This document shows, piece after piece, positions 45,400 to 57,175 of a stretch of DNA of 64,000 nt. The notes under the pieces were generated by a model. That model made no database searches and was not told the origin of the DNA. It worked only from the letters and a program-made list of their open reading frames with translations. Source of the DNA: Nymphalis io. Its lineage: Eukaryota > Arthropoda > Insecta > Lepidoptera > Nymphalidae. Position numbers and translations under genes: made by a program. The first letter of the stretch is position 1. Each line of letters starts with the position of its first letter. Location of the stretch: positions 14,203,001-14,267,000 of the forward strand of contig NC_065888.1 of the NCBI RefSeq assembly GCF_905147045.1, read 5' to 3'.

Positions 45400-46179
45400 A
45401 TGGTTTAAATATTAATATATTATATCGAAATTAATATTATAAATGCGAAATTGAGGTTTTTGGTTTGTTTATCATCAGGAAATTTTGCATAATCGTAGTA
45501 GTACGTACAAGGACAGATACTTAACACATCAAATTTGTCTTAAAAAATGAAGGTGTATACCTACATCAGTAAAGTATATTTTTGTTTCGATATGTAAACA
45601 GACACGCCTTTGGCAAAAGTACACAAGGATCTAAAACATGTATAATAATGAATAATCCAAGTTTAATGTAACGTGATACAGCTAGTTAAAGCTAAATATC
45701 AACATTTATAATGCATTGAATTTAATTTCATAGAGTATAAGACTCATATTATAAAGAACTCAGCTGAATTTGAATATAATTTTAGTTGATAAAGCACGTT
45801 GGTTCCCTATAGTAATTCGAGCTATTCAAAATTTCACCAAACTTTGATCTTAGCTTTATGACACTCATTCAAAGTATTCGCTTTAGTTAAAACCTTGCTC
45901 CGCTATACACTTAAATGAGTACTCGTTAACCTTTTCCCGTGCAACCGTCTGGTACTCTTGGGTTTTTCTTGGTCGTAACGACGTTTTCTTTCCAGGAATA
46001 AAATATATACTTTTAACTTTTATATATTTTCTTATCTGCCTTTATATATGTAGTTACCTTAAATATTCAATAAAAATAAATATAATAAATTAAACTATCC
46101 CTCCCTAACTTCGATTAAATAATATTATGTATCAATTTAAAATTTGTTTACCCATAAAAATTCTACCTTTTTATTATTT
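45400..46179. other. AT-rich stretch, no gene seen
   Basis: No recognised feature. Confidence 0.45.
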
Positions 46180-46320
46180 TGTCCGATATTTCGACGTTCA
46201 GACACAGATGTTCACCAAGGTAAGAGAGTCCCGATCTTCATTCTCTTGTCTCTTCCTAGAAAATAGGAGTAGAGGAAAACCCAGGAGATTGGGCTTGAGA
46301 CGAATCTCCCCTTTCCACTA
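46180..46320 (+). repeat. Probable dispersed-repeat fragment
   Basis: CCGATATTTCGACGTTCAGAC then GATGTTCACCAAGGTAAGAG has the look of a repeat I associate with lepidopteran genomes, but no second copy lies in the window to prove it. Confidence 0.3.
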
Positions 46321-46517
46321 AAGATGATTCTGCTAAGTGCACGCGTAGCAAGGAGCTCAATTAGCGATAATTATTAAATCAATTAGAGAGCCAATTATAT
46401 TATCAATATACATATTAATAGAGAGCTTAAATGTAATGGAATAATATACTCCTATCTATATATGGTCAATAAATAGGTTTATTGAATCTTGTAAGTACTT
46501 AAGTTGTATGTATAGTA

Positions 46518-46730
46518 TTTGGTCTTTGGTCTATTGGATAGATATAAGACCGCAGAGATCGAGTTCCTGGGCTTAAATACTAATAAAAAGGTATTGTATT
46601 TCTGTGAAAATACTCTCAGTAGTAGCCAGGGTTTGAAAGTAGTATATATATGGCAGGTATGGATTTACATCCGATATTGTTTCACCACCGAGCGCGAGAT
46701 GAATTAAACACAAATTAAACTCTTGAACAT
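46518..46730 (+). mobile_element. SINE B head joined to SINE A scrap
   Basis: TTTGGTCTATTGGATAGATATAAGACCGC and CAGTAGTAGCCAGGGT are family B (plus) at 46518-46635. GATATTGTTTCACCACCGAGC and CGAGATGAATTAAACACAAATT are family A (minus) at about 46672-46710. Two old fragments are adjacent. Confidence 0.65.
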
Positions 46731-47561
46731 TTAAGGAAGTCTGAAATTAGTATTTAACTATACAACCGCTAAGCACGTTTACAACGTGACGTGATTTCGC
46801 TCTCTTTCTCTTTTCTATTTCCCTTATTAGTCACATGTCATTCCAAAGAAGAAGTCACAGCTTTATTTAACTAGTCACCTGCTATCCAATGTTTATTAAT
46901 GAGGCCGCAAGTCAATAATAAGTCAATAATAGCTACATATAACATTAAAAAATAATTTCAATTTTTAATCAAAGTAAATATTCACAAATTATAATTTGAA
47001 GTTTTAGAGGTAACATAGTATATATCCAGAGTCCTGAGGTGCGAGAAAATATACTCTTAATTTTACTATAGTTCAAGCTGTATAAGGCAAAACCCACTCC
47101 GATGTAAGCTTAATTTAATTACCTGAAACAGAATACTCGAATTTCAACGAATATTACATTATACTAGAGAGAACATAGATTGTGCGCATTAATTAATTAA
47201 TTAAATTGTGTATGATCGGAGACACGGAGGCCTGGCCTGTAGCCTGGACCTGTGGCCTGGTGGTAACAGGGTCAAAATATATTCTCGATTCAGATTTATT
47301 TAAACCGGCATATGCTTGTCATTACTAATAGCAACCATGTTACGCAAAACGTATATGCCATATTAAATAACCAACATCCGTTTATTGTTTCTATTCTTAT
47401 AACCAAAAGGGTTATTGATATTGGCCGTTTTAGCAATAGGTCATTTACGAGCTTGTCAATGTGCAACATACGAACATCTCAATCAGCTCATCTCAAATTA
47501 TCCTCAAAAAAACAATAACATTGACAAGAATCAAAATCATGATAGTTTTGTAGTTTATTTA
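46731..47561. other. AT-rich stretch, no gene seen
   Basis: Contains an 11 bp tandem AGTCAATAATA twice (46910-46931) and a repeated GGCCTGG motif at 47228-47262 (GGAGGCCTGGCCTGTAGCC). No exon recognised. Confidence 0.45.
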
Positions 47562-47872
47562 TTACTGGTGGTAGAGCTTTGTGCAAGCTCGTCTGGGTAG
47601 GTACCACCCACTCATCAGATATTCTACCGCAAAATAGCAGCACTTGTTATTGTTGTGTTCCCATTTGAAGGGTGAGTGAGCCAGTGAATTACACTGGCTC
47701 ACTCACCACACAGGTACAAGGGGCATAAAATCTTAGTTCCCAAGGTTGGTAGCGCATTGGTGATGTAAGCAATGGTTAACATTTCTTACAATGCCAATGT
47801 CTATCGGCGTTGGTGACCACTTACCATCAGGTGACTTATATGCTCATCTGCCTTCCTATTCTATAAAATAAA
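47562..47872 (+). mobile_element. Family C element, full length, with internal new hairpin
   Basis: All landmarks are present, from TACTGGTGGTAGAGCTTTGTGC to GCCTTCCTATTCTATAAAATAAAA. Where other copies read GGTGAGTGAGCCAGTGTAATTACAGG, this one has an extra inverted copy of GGTGAGTGAGCCAGTG, forming a perfect hairpin at 47671-47707. Confidence 0.95.
47671..47707. repeat. Perfect 16 bp hairpin, 5 nt loop, in family C
   Basis: Left arm GGTGAGTGAGCCAGTG at 47671-47686, loop AATTA, right arm at 47692-47707. The other family C copies lack the right arm, so the hairpin arose in this copy. Confidence 0.96.
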
Positions 47873-49001
47873 ATATTAGGAAACCAACGTTATATACTGA
47901 GAAATACATTTTCATTTCATTCATTCTTCATTTTTAATTAATAGCTGTATGACATATTGGTAATCTTATACAAATAAATAACTATAAAAAAATAGTGTCA
48001 CGAAGTATATTAACTTAGACTTCATATAAAAGTTGTTGCTGTAATTGACGAAAAACAAAAAAAAACAAACAAAAAGAAATCTTTAACTTCAATAACAGCG
48101 TGTGCAAGTTATCGGACCTGCTCGAATGTATTTAAAAGATTAGTCTATTAACGAGTCACGTGACATTAAAAATAAAAGGTTTGAATTTAGAAGAGTTATA
48201 CCGAAAAAACATAGTTTTTTGTTGTAAAAGTAGCCCGTACAATTACATCACCGGGTGAAACTAGTTGCTTGGACAAGTTAGTGTGTGAGTAAAATGTCTG
48301 GGTTTTATTGTCTCCAGTTAGAAAACTTATAATAAAAGCCTCATTGATCTAACTAGCTTAAATAACAGAAAGGTATTGAAAATCATACATGATTATGTTT
48401 CGAAACATTAACAGTGTTGATATACTTTTTGAGATCAATAATCAACACTTCAAGTGGTTTAATCACTTTTAAAAGCTGGCACATAATGTAAATTTTTTTG
48501 CATGTATAAGACTTTTATGCTATATACTTTGCTGTTACTTGCTATTACATGGTCAACTATATTTCTCAAAAACTTCTATATTGCTTAACCTTCATTTAAA
48601 CGTACACACAGACATAAATACACTTGACCATCGAGAATATTTTAGCGCAAATCCTTATTTTCGTAATATTAATATATAAATAGGCAAAGAAAAACAGTTA
48701 ATTATCTTTTTCTTGTCTGTTTATCGATCTATTTTCTTTATTCTTTTGTTTGGTAGCTATTGATGAGCTTTAGTACGAGCAATAGTAACAATTTTAAAAT
48801 AAGAGTCGAAAAAAAAATCGAAATATGCAAATTTTGTTTCAATTTGTTTTTCTCAAATTTTTAATAATTTCATATTATATGGGTATTATCAATAGTAGTT
48901 TTTTTTTTTTAATTGAGATTAAAAAAATGTGTTCGATACATGCAACATCATATATGTTTTCTTAAAATTTTCAGTAATTATTACATGGTCGAATTACGAG
49001 C
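47873..49001. other. AT-rich stretch, no gene seen
   Basis: No exon, RNA gene or repeat recognised. Confidence 0.45.
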
Positions 49002-49272
49002 ACTGGATGAACACTGTTTTTTTATACGTGGGGCAATCTTCATGGATACCCTCTACCCCAGATGATGATGATGGAGGGTTATGTTGGACTCCTATCGACT
49101 AAAACCGTGGTGGTTTTCGCTCCACAGGCAGCGAAGTTACGGGCACACTTACGTAATGATCCACGATTCCACCAGCGGTTGTTCAATTAAAAAACCCTTC
49201 ATTGACGAAAAGTTCTATTTTTTTTATTTTATTCTTTTTTGCTACATGCTTGTTGGAAACTGGATGAACACT
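49002..49272 (-). mobile_element. Truncated poly(A) retroelement end, 14 bp TSD
   Basis: A minus-strand insertion at 49016-49258 between perfect TSDs ACTGGATGAACACT at 49002-49015 and 49259-49272. The poly(A) shows as a T-run at about 49017-49023. Sequence just inside includes ACGTGGGGCAATCTTCATGG, a CATCATCATC run and GCTCCACAGGCAGCGAAG. It is a LINE-type 3' end by structure, but I cannot name the family. The 106-codon frame across it is not a gene. Confidence 0.85.
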
Positions 49273-49301
49273 ATGTTAATGTATACAATGTCATATACTG
49301 G

Positions 49302-49580
49302 TGGTAGAGCTTTGTGCAAGCTTGTCTGGGTAGGTACCACCCACTCATCAGATATTCTACCGCAAAATAGCAGCACTTGGTATTGTTGTGTTCCGGTTTG
49401 ATTGGTGAGTGAGCCAGTGTAATTACAGGCACGGGACATAACATCTTAGTTCCTAAAGTTGGTGGCGCATTGGTGATGTAAGCGATGGTTAACATTTCTT
49501 ACAATGCCAATGTCTATGGGCGTTGATGACCACTTACCATCAGGTGGCCCATATGCTCGTCCGCCTTCCTATTCAGTAAA
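49302..49580 (+). mobile_element. Family C element, full length
   Basis: Runs from TACTGGTGGTAGAGCTTTGTGC to CGTCCGCCTTCCTATTCAGTAAAAAAAAA with an intact tail. It sits just 30 bp right of the truncated retroelement with TSD. Confidence 0.93.
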
Positions 49581-50549
49581 AAAAAATTTCAAGCGTTTGC
49601 CAGTATTGTATGTAAACATTTACTTTTTTCAATATATCCGTTTCTCTCACCTTCTATCGCCTTCTATTGTAAGTGCCAGCAACCTTCACACAACTGCCAA
49701 CAACACCAAAGTTTCAACTCCATTGAGTAAATGCTGGATTAACGCATAAAATACGAATGAAAACAAGCATAAAATTTCTTATATGAGATAATTATACGAA
49801 AACATATACATATATATTATACATATATCTTCTGATAAATTTATGTCATACATAATGTATTCTATCATAATAACTCGTTAGTACTGTTAAAAGATATGCC
49901 GCTTATATTACTTATGTTATTTTGTAATAAAAAACCAATTTCAAACTTTAAAAATTAAAAACATGACTGCAGTAATAATTAAATGAACTAATTAATTGCA
50001 TGTGTCACTCGAGATGATAAGCAGATGTTAACGATATCTCTTTTATAAACTTACACACGTATACATGAACCTTGAAAATTAAAATACTTTATTCAAGCAT
50101 TTACAATGTTAATTAAATGCTTACTTATGACTTAGCATCTACGCTAACGCTCTATTTTTCCTAGCAAACACATTTTTATAATAAAATTAATGAACATACA
50201 ATCGAAATAATATAATCGTCAAACAATTTCCTTATGATTAATTAATGTGCTAAGCACGTTTGCATGTCTCGTTAATGTATTGACATAACATGATTATAAT
50301 TCAAGTAATACATTTCACTCAGATACATACGAAATTATCCTCGAAATTCTGTGTAACCGACAGTTAACGTATAAATCTCAGCCAGCTAGCGTTACACCTC
50401 TCAACGGAGCTCAACCGCGAACTCGACAAAGTGAATTTGTGAGTTACGAAAACTGCACTATAACTGGTATGGTTTAGTAACGTTTAGGTATTCATAAAGT
50501 GTAGACCCATAGAGAATTTATATTTGTTATTTTTTTTTTTACTTATAAC
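49581..50549. other. AT-rich stretch; one segment repeated twice further right
   Basis: No exon recognised. The segment at about 50390-50470 (AGCCAGCTAGCGTTACACC, ACAAAGTGAATTTGTGAGTTACGAA) resembles parts of 51570-51640 and 51995-52100; see findings. Confidence 0.45.
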
Positions 50550-50740
50550 AATATCAGTCTTTGTGCAGCTCCGTCTGGGAAAGTTATTACTTATTCTAAA
50601 TCCAAACAGCCATTCTTTGTATAATAGTTATTTTTCATTTTGAAGGGTGAGTGAGTGAGAACCAGGTTGGTACCGCATTGACTATGCAATGAATATTTCT
50701 TCTTGCAATACTTTACCATCAGTTAGGCTATATATCAGTC
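50550..50740 (+). mobile_element. Family C element, decayed
   Basis: TCTTTGTGCAGCTCCGTCTGGGA, TTTTGAAGGGTGAGTGAGTGAG, GGTTGGTACCGCATTGACTATG and CTTTACCATCAGTTAGGC keep family C order. It abuts an R1-like remnant at about 50741. Confidence 0.75.
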
Positions 50741-51300
50741 TGTAGGAGGGCCGAAAACGCCATGCCGACTATTATACGCCAGTTTCGTGCAATCCATGGC
50801 TCTGTACGGTACGCCCATGGACTGGGTGGCCCCTGGGTAGACACTCTCACCGCTCGGAACAAGGCTCTTTTGCAAAGGTCGCAGAGAATCATAGCGGTGA
50901 GGGTGATACGCGGATATCGTACAGTGTCTCTAGGCGGCGGTGCTCGCGAAAGTGTACCGGTCTGGGCGGAAGTGACCGTCCAGGGTTGGAGGACGTGCTG
51001 CGAATCAGGACTCTCGACCAACCAGCCCTGATTCGCAGGTGGGAGGAGGATCCTATCAGTAGGTCTGGCGACAGTGGAAGCGATCTGCCCCCACTTGAGT
51101 CGCTGGATAAAGAGAAAAGGCGGCACAATGAGCGATTCAGGTGCTTACCGGACATTGGTGCTGCGGTAAGTACCTGCACGAATAGACGGGATGGCACAGT
51201 AGTATGCGCAAGCGATCCCGTGACGTCCCCCGATAAGACGGAGTGGGTTTTTAGTGGCTATTCCGACGCCTTCAGCGCCGGTGAGTCCCACATAGAACTT
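50741..51300 (+). pseudogene. R1-like LINE remnant, internally deleted
   Basis: The plus strand codes LTARNKALLQRSQRIIAVRV then IRGYRTVS, the conserved post-RT segment of R1-clade ORF2 proteins. After a frame change comes QPALIRRWEED and more. At about 51165 the coding part stops, and 3' UTR blocks follow directly (GCAAGCGATCCCGTGACGTC, GAGTGGGTTTTTAGTGGCTATTCC, GAGTCCCACATA) matching 40900-41010. The CCHC region is missing, so a stretch was lost by deletion or recombination. Frames are broken; no poly(A) is left. Confidence 0.82.
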
Positions 51301-51371
51301 ATATTTAAAATTAACTTTATATTGAATATTTATCGACAAACAAATCCGGTAATTTTTTGTTCGTCAGATCC

Positions 51372-51441
51372 CTAGGCCTGTGCCTTGAACCGAAGGCCTC
51401 AAGATCTTCAGCCATAAACTAGCCACTAAGCCAGCGAGACA
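51372..51441 (-). mobile_element. tRNA-like SINE head, no body
   Basis: On the minus strand GCTGGCTTAGTGGCTAGTTTATGG (A box) and TTCGGTTCAAGGC (B box) are spaced as in a tRNA. The acceptor stem does not close and no CCA-side pairing is seen, so it is scored as a SINE head and not a tRNA gene. The family resembles neither A, B nor E closely. Confidence 0.55.
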
Positions 51442-52688
51442 GTTGTAAAAAGATTTAAATGATAAACAAGTTTATTTCATAGCTTAATTATATAATTGTG
51501 GTATAAGCTGTAGCTGGTGTATAAATGGAACTAATCAATATAAATTATATATTTTACGTAATGCATTAGGCTCGACCGCAATTAAAACATTTTGTAAGTT
51601 GCAAAGTGAATTTGTGAACTGCAAAGTTGGTACTCCTGTTACAAACACTCGTAACTCCAATTAGTGGTCCAAACGAATTTATTGTTTAGTTAACATAGCT
51701 TTTATAATATTATACTAGATACGATATGCCTATAATATTAATAATACCAAAGTCATACGGCCTTACCTATAGTTGCTTAGCGGCTGTTTAGTTACATACT
51801 GATTTCGAACTGATTTAAAATTATGTATAATATTAAGTACACACAAAATTAAAAATAAATACATCGATTCTATTTTCTTAATAATATCAGTTTATGCAAG
51901 TGCAATATTTAATGAAAATCATAATCAAACAATATATTATTTGTAATCTTAAAGCAAGTGTATTTAAAATATCTCTACATTTTCCAGCAAAGTATTTGCA
52001 ACTAGCTAGTTATGCCGCGCTCTCTTTGGTTTCGAACCACAACTAGAGCGTCGCACAAACTGAATTGGTGAATAACGAAGCTATGACTATCATCGTTAAT
52101 GTTTTGTATAATATGAACATTTAATACATATTAAATTAAATACTCAAGTAGTAATTACTTTAATCTGTTTGAAATTTTAGTGTTAGTTTTAAACCCTATA
52201 AAAACTATTTTATTACATGTATCGCTAAGCTGAGTCCTCTGCACTTGTAATCGTCTTTGTCGGCAAGAATTGTTTGAAATGTTTGTCAGTTATGGCTAAT
52301 GATTGACGCAATACGAGCAACTCCTGGCACTTCTATGATTAGCAAAGTGAACCGTGCAAGTGGCTTTGTCACACAGCCTCCTTTTTGGGAGTGGGTGAAG
52401 ATTTCCTAGATTCCATCAACTCGCGAGTCTTAGTCTGGCAGGAAGAGGACCTAACCCGTTTTCTGAGTTCAGGAGAAAAGTTCCGCAGAACGCTGCACTG
52501 AAGAAACCAGGCTGCATTATATCAAAACAAACCTCGTGTCCCAGTTAATGGGAAATAATAACACATACAGTTTTTACTTTATTATTATATTAAAAAAGTG
52601 GATTTGACAATTAAATTATGACTTATACTTTTTTTCATACAACACTGTTATTAGATAATCTAAAACAATTATTGATTTTTTTTCCATT
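51442..52688. other. No gene called; two repeated segments and an unassigned GC-richer block
   Basis: 51570-51640 and 51995-52100 resemble 50390-50470. 52300-52510 (CACACAGCCTCCTTTTTGGG, CTGGCAGGAAGAGGACC) is less AT-rich, but all frames contain stops and no repeat is recognised. Confidence 0.4.
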
Positions 52689-53055
52689 TCTTTTTTTTTT
52701 TTTTTATATGCGCCGGGATGGCAAATGACTCTACTCCACCTGATGGTAAGTGGTAGTAGAGTCCAAATGCGACGACGGCCAGTACAGTCGGGAAGAATGT
52801 TCTGTACTAGCCGTCCCCGCCTTGCCGGCCCGCAAGATGCCTCTTCACGCCTCGTTTGAAGGAACCCGGGTTGTAAGAGGAGGGGAACACGTGAGCTGGT
52901 AAGGAATTCCATTTTTTGGTAGTGCGACAAAGAAAGGAGTTGCCATATTTCTTTGTGCGCGATGGAATTGATGTCACAGTTAGGCGGTGACATCAAGAAC
53001 CAGCTCGCGTGGACTTAAGAAGGAAGGGGGAAGCAGGAATTAGAGAGAATAATTC
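52689..53055 (-). pseudogene. CR1/jockey-like LINE 3' end, second copy
   Basis: Nearly identical to 30306-30660. On the minus strand from 53055 it codes IPASPF..., TRAGS, LTVTSIPSR and FKRGVKRHLAGRQ-like residues, then the 3' UTR with ACCACTTACCATCAGGTGG and poly(A), seen as a T-run at 52690-52706. It is truncated 5' about 120 bp earlier than the first copy. No TSD identified. Confidence 0.9.
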
Positions 53056-53817
53056 CAATTCCAAATCAGTTAGAGGAAAAATATTGTTGAAGTTCATATT
53101 GAGTTAGTTGACTTAATCACGAGCATATAGTATTTATCCTTGTACAATAAAAGAATATATTCAATCGCTAAAAATGTTTTTTTCCATTTAGAAGTTGCTG
53201 TAATAGATTAATCCAATTTCGCAATGATACTTCTTTTCAGGCATCATTTCATATCAAATTAAAATTCACTTCTATTTGCAATTTTTATTTTTTATTAATA
53301 TGATCAGATAAATTTGTGTATGTTGATGTAACATTGGTTATTGTAATAAGTTTTTCAATCAATCGTGAACTTTAAGCTAATGATCTTACAAAAACTATGT
53401 CCAACCTAAAAGTGATATTTATTGGTAGATAAATTCATATACAATGACAAACTTGCAAAAATATATTTACCCGTACATAGTACACCCGTTTGCATTGGGT
53501 TTTGCGCGTCTGTTTATATATAATTCACAGCTATACCAATGTTAAACACCGATAATTCTGCCGCTGAGTGGATCAAACCGGTCTATGTCTATCTCCAATA
53601 CAATTCATCTGTTTTAGAAGGCTAGTGTTATGAAATACAGTTAACCTTTACAATTATTTGTGATATGAAACATATATACGTGCGCCTTAGGGGTAAGACC
53701 AACTGGACTCAAAGATATTATGGTATGACGATCTCTAATGCCATCATATCCTATCTCGATGGGAAGAAGAACGAGTAAATTACTTACTGTAAAAGTACAT
53801 TAACGGCATGTGATGTA
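53056..53817. other. AT-rich stretch, no gene seen
   Basis: No recognised feature. Confidence 0.45.
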
Positions 53818-53960
53818 TGTGAATGGCCGATGCTGGGCAAAGGCTTTTTTCATTTTCCAAGATGTATAAGTGGGTTATAAGAATTACATCTGAAAAATTC
53901 AGGTTTTCGAACATGAATTATAAACACAAAAATAAACACATTGAAATCAGTGCTTTGTAT
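53818..53960 (-). mobile_element. SINE A, degenerate
   Basis: GAATGGCCGATGCTGGGCAAAGGC, GAACATGAATTATAAACAC and AATAAACACATTGAAATCAGTGCTT are family A landmarks in order on the minus strand, with large losses between. Confidence 0.65.
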
Positions 53961-54559
53961 CCGCATATTTCTATCGCCATCTCAACATTACTTACTGCGG
54001 ACTTATATTCGCCAATACTTATACGGACTTATATAATAACAATAAATGTTGCTCTGTTGATAATCATATTTTGATAACATTCCATTTCATAGTAATTAGC
54101 ATATTAACATTAATAAGCAATTAAATTTCACATTCATCGACTTACGAACACAATAAGTTCGTACAACAAAATCCGTACATAGGTCGACCACATCACGCTC
54201 GATTGCGTTTTAAATATACCTATTTATTTTATCGTTAAATGTATTTTATCTGTAACCATATATGAATAATTCATACTCCCAAGCGGTTTGAATTTTGTTC
54301 AACTATTTGCGGTTTCAAATACACTTTTATCTGTAGTTGTGTCATGTCAAATATAACAATGTAACCGGTTAGTTTTTCAACTATTGTATTCGTATCCGTG
54401 AATTCCAAAAATGTTAGATGCTCATGTTATTTGGACATATTTATAAAGTCGGTGTAATAATATCTCTTGTAAATCCTTTGCTTCTCAAATTCCTTTCCGA
54501 AACGGATTATATTAAGTATTGAGCAAGGTTTTTCTAATTTATATATATTATTGATTACT
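53961..54559. other. AT-rich stretch, no gene seen
   Basis: No recognised feature. Confidence 0.45.
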
Positions 54560-54856
54560 AGCCGAGATGGCTCAGTAGTTAGAACGCGTGAATGTTAACC
54601 GATGGTTGTGGGTTTAAACCTGGGCAAGAACCACTGAATTTTCATGTGCTTAATTTGTGTTTATAATTTATCTCGTGCTATACGGAAAAGGAAAATATCG
54701 TGAGGAAACCTACATGTGTCTAATTTCACTGAAATTCTGCCACATGTGTATTCCATAAACCCGCATTGAAGCAGCGTGGTGGAACAAGCTCCATACCTTC
54801 TCCTCAAAAAGGGAGAGGAGGCCTTAGCCCAGCAGTGGGACATTCACAGGCTGTTA
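54560..54856 (+). mobile_element. SINE A, full length
   Basis: The head GCCGAGATGGCTCAGTAGTTAG and B box GGGTTTAAACC lead through the full body to GCAGTGGGACATTCACAGGC and TGTTA. It is close to consensus, with no unambiguous TSD in the AT-rich flank. Confidence 0.93.
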
Positions 54857-55198
54857 AATTATATCTTAATCTAAAACAGTTCCATCGACTTAAACGATTA
54901 TTTTTTTTTAATTTATAATCCATAGATAAAATAAATTAAGAATTTATTAATAAACTAACTTATTTTTTAAGTAATAACTGTAAAAATACGAACACAGATT
55001 GCTAGCAGGAATTTCTTTTCAACGATAAATAAAATTACACTGATAGTAAATTTCCATGCAAATTCGTCTGAATAGAAAATTAACTGATTTTTTTAGTTCA
55101 TATTGTGTTTATTTATATGCAATCATTTTATTTGCTATTTTTGTCATTATTTTTATACTATTTGAATACTATATTCACGAGTTCTTAATACCAAAATT

Positions 55199-55553
55199 TA
55201 AATTATGATGTTGTCAAGTTGGCCTATTGGTTAGAACGCGTGAATCTTAACCGATGATCGTGGGTTCAAACCCGGGCAAGCACCACTGGATTTTCATGTG
55301 CTTAATTTGTGCTTATAATTCATCTCGTGCTTGACGGTGAAGGAAAACATCGTGAGGAAACCTGCATATGTCTAATTTCATTAAAATTATGCCACATGTG
55401 TATTCTACCTAATTTCCCTGAAATTCTGTCACAACCAACCCGCATTGGAGCAGCGTGATGGAATAAGCTCCAAACCTTCTCCTCAAAAAGGGAGAGGAGG
55501 CCTTAGCCCAGCAGTGGGACATTAACAGGCTGTTGCTGTAAATTATGATGTTG
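55199..55553 (+). mobile_element. SINE A, full length, 15 bp TSD
   Basis: A consensus-like copy at about 55214-55538 with an intact B box GGGTTCAAACC and body. TSDs TAAATTATGATGTTG lie at 55199-55213 and 55539-55553. A small internal duplication (TGTATTCTACCTAATTTCCC) lengthens the middle. Among the youngest copies here. Confidence 0.95.
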
Positions 55554-56065
55554 CGTCGTAATAAGAACATGAACAATAGAAAAGCTGACTGATATGACTG
55601 ATAAGAGAGACTTGAGCTTGAAAGCAGCCGTCTTCGGGTAATGAGAATGTCTCGACGGAAACAGTGTAAAAGTGACTTTAGTCTTTTTTGTCTTTTTAAA
55701 AACCACTTTTTGTTAAATAATATTATTATCACAAAAGAAATTAAATTTAATTACGTACAGAAAAATATTCTCAAAGGAAAAACTGCCAAAAATATTTTCT
55801 TACAAAGTGTTTGAAGTGTCACAAAAGAAAAGTTCTTTAACTGATAAAGTTCAAGATAAATGATGTTCGAAGGGAAAGAATACAAATTGGGATCTCGAAC
55901 AGAAATAGTTTGAGTAACTGCGATTTTATTAGTTGAAGGTGTATTGAAGACTTGAATTCGTGATGATAAACATTATGTAATTTATACTCAAATCTTTATT
56001 CAATAATAGTAATAATTAAACTCGCTTATTAATTATAAAATGTCTAATACAAGATCAGAATGAAA
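55554..56065. other. AT-rich stretch, no gene seen
   Basis: No recognised feature. Confidence 0.4.
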
Positions 56066-56460
56066 TAACAAACCTGAGAAGAACCAGCGAAAGAAGCTCA
56101 GCGAGCTATTTTTGTTTCTCGATAATTTGGTTTACAATAAAATTAAGACGATCGAAGATAGAATAAAGGAAATTAATAGGTTTTTATCTCTCTGTATTTT
56201 TTCCATTGTTAGGAAAATGAAATATAATGTCATGTTTAAATGTTACGATGTCGACGTGGCTTATTACGGCCGTTCTCATCCGAGACTAGACAAAGGACCA
56301 AAGCTTTACGCAGCTTCCTGTTGTATCCTAGACTTGATTGAGTGAAAGGCCAAGGCCTTTATGTGACCGACCTGAGATTAAAGTTCAAAATCAAAATACT
56401 CCTTATTCAAGTAGGAAGTAAAAAGGCACTTCTAATAACTTAGAAACAACTCAATAGATT
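56066..56460 (+). mobile_element. LINE 3'-region fragments
   Basis: ACCTGAGAAGAACCAGCGAAAG (shared with 25.37 kb) starts the block. TACGATGTCGACGTGGCTTATTACGG and a non-coding GC-richer part follow. TCAAAATCAAAATACTCCTTATTC then AAGTAGGAAG resembles a LINE 3' terminal motif common in insects. Family not fixed. Confidence 0.45.
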
Positions 56461-56831
56461 AAAAACCCAATAGATACTCTTTTACAAAAAAATTAAAACA
56501 TATCAATATATATACAATACAATTAAATTTAATATTTATTCTGCATTAATATCAACGAATATTGTATTTTAATAGCTTCAAGATGTCAACTTACTTCGAA
56601 TGGCTCGTCCAACTTCATCTCCTTTCTATAGACAGTTGAAAACAATAACGTTTAAAACTATTAATTTTGTCATGAGGAGAATTGGTCTTAATTTGAATGG
56701 ATTAAGGTAGAATTTTGTTTACATATGTCATACAGACAGCAAATACAATTTGGTTCATAATACCGATTGAAACTATTGCAAAACTTTACAGTTCCATAGC
56801 TTATTTATTTTTAGAACAAATATTTGTTACC
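56461..56831. other. AT-rich stretch, no gene seen
   Basis: No recognised feature. Confidence 0.4.
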
Positions 56832-57112
56832 TTTAGAAAACAGGATGGGCTGGTTAGCATAGTTGGTTGATACTTGCCTTTCATGCCGAAGATTGTGGGT
56901 CGGATTCCCAAGGACAGACATTTGTGTACATGAACATGTCTCTTTTTGTCCTGAGTTTGGGTGTAATTATCTATATAAGTATGTATTTGAAAAAGAAAAG
57001 TAGTATATGTAGTATATCGGTTGTCTGGTTTCCAAAGTAGAAGCTCTGCTTAGTTTGGGATCAGTGATGCCGTGTGTGAATAATGTCCCAGGATATTATT
57101 ATTTAGAAAACA
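56832..57112 (+). mobile_element. SINE E, full length, 11 bp TSD
   Basis: At 56843-57101: GGTTAGCATAGTTGGTTGATAC, CCTTTCATGCCGAAGATTGTG and GGGTCGGATTCCC form the tRNA-like head. The body and (ATT)n end match the copy at 4296-4553. TSDs TTTAGAAAACA lie at 56832-56842 and 57102-57112. Confidence 0.93.
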
Positions 57113-57175
57113 ATTATAAGAAAATTGAATTTCATTTGCTATTTCCTAATATATTTGATAATGAGATCATAATAA

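Noticed and set aside
49081..49401. 106-codon frame as a gene
   Set aside because: It spans a retroelement insert, its TSD and the head of a family C copy.
52300..52510. Less AT-rich block as an exon
   Set aside because: All frames contain stops within 40 codons or so and no splice pair encloses an open segment.
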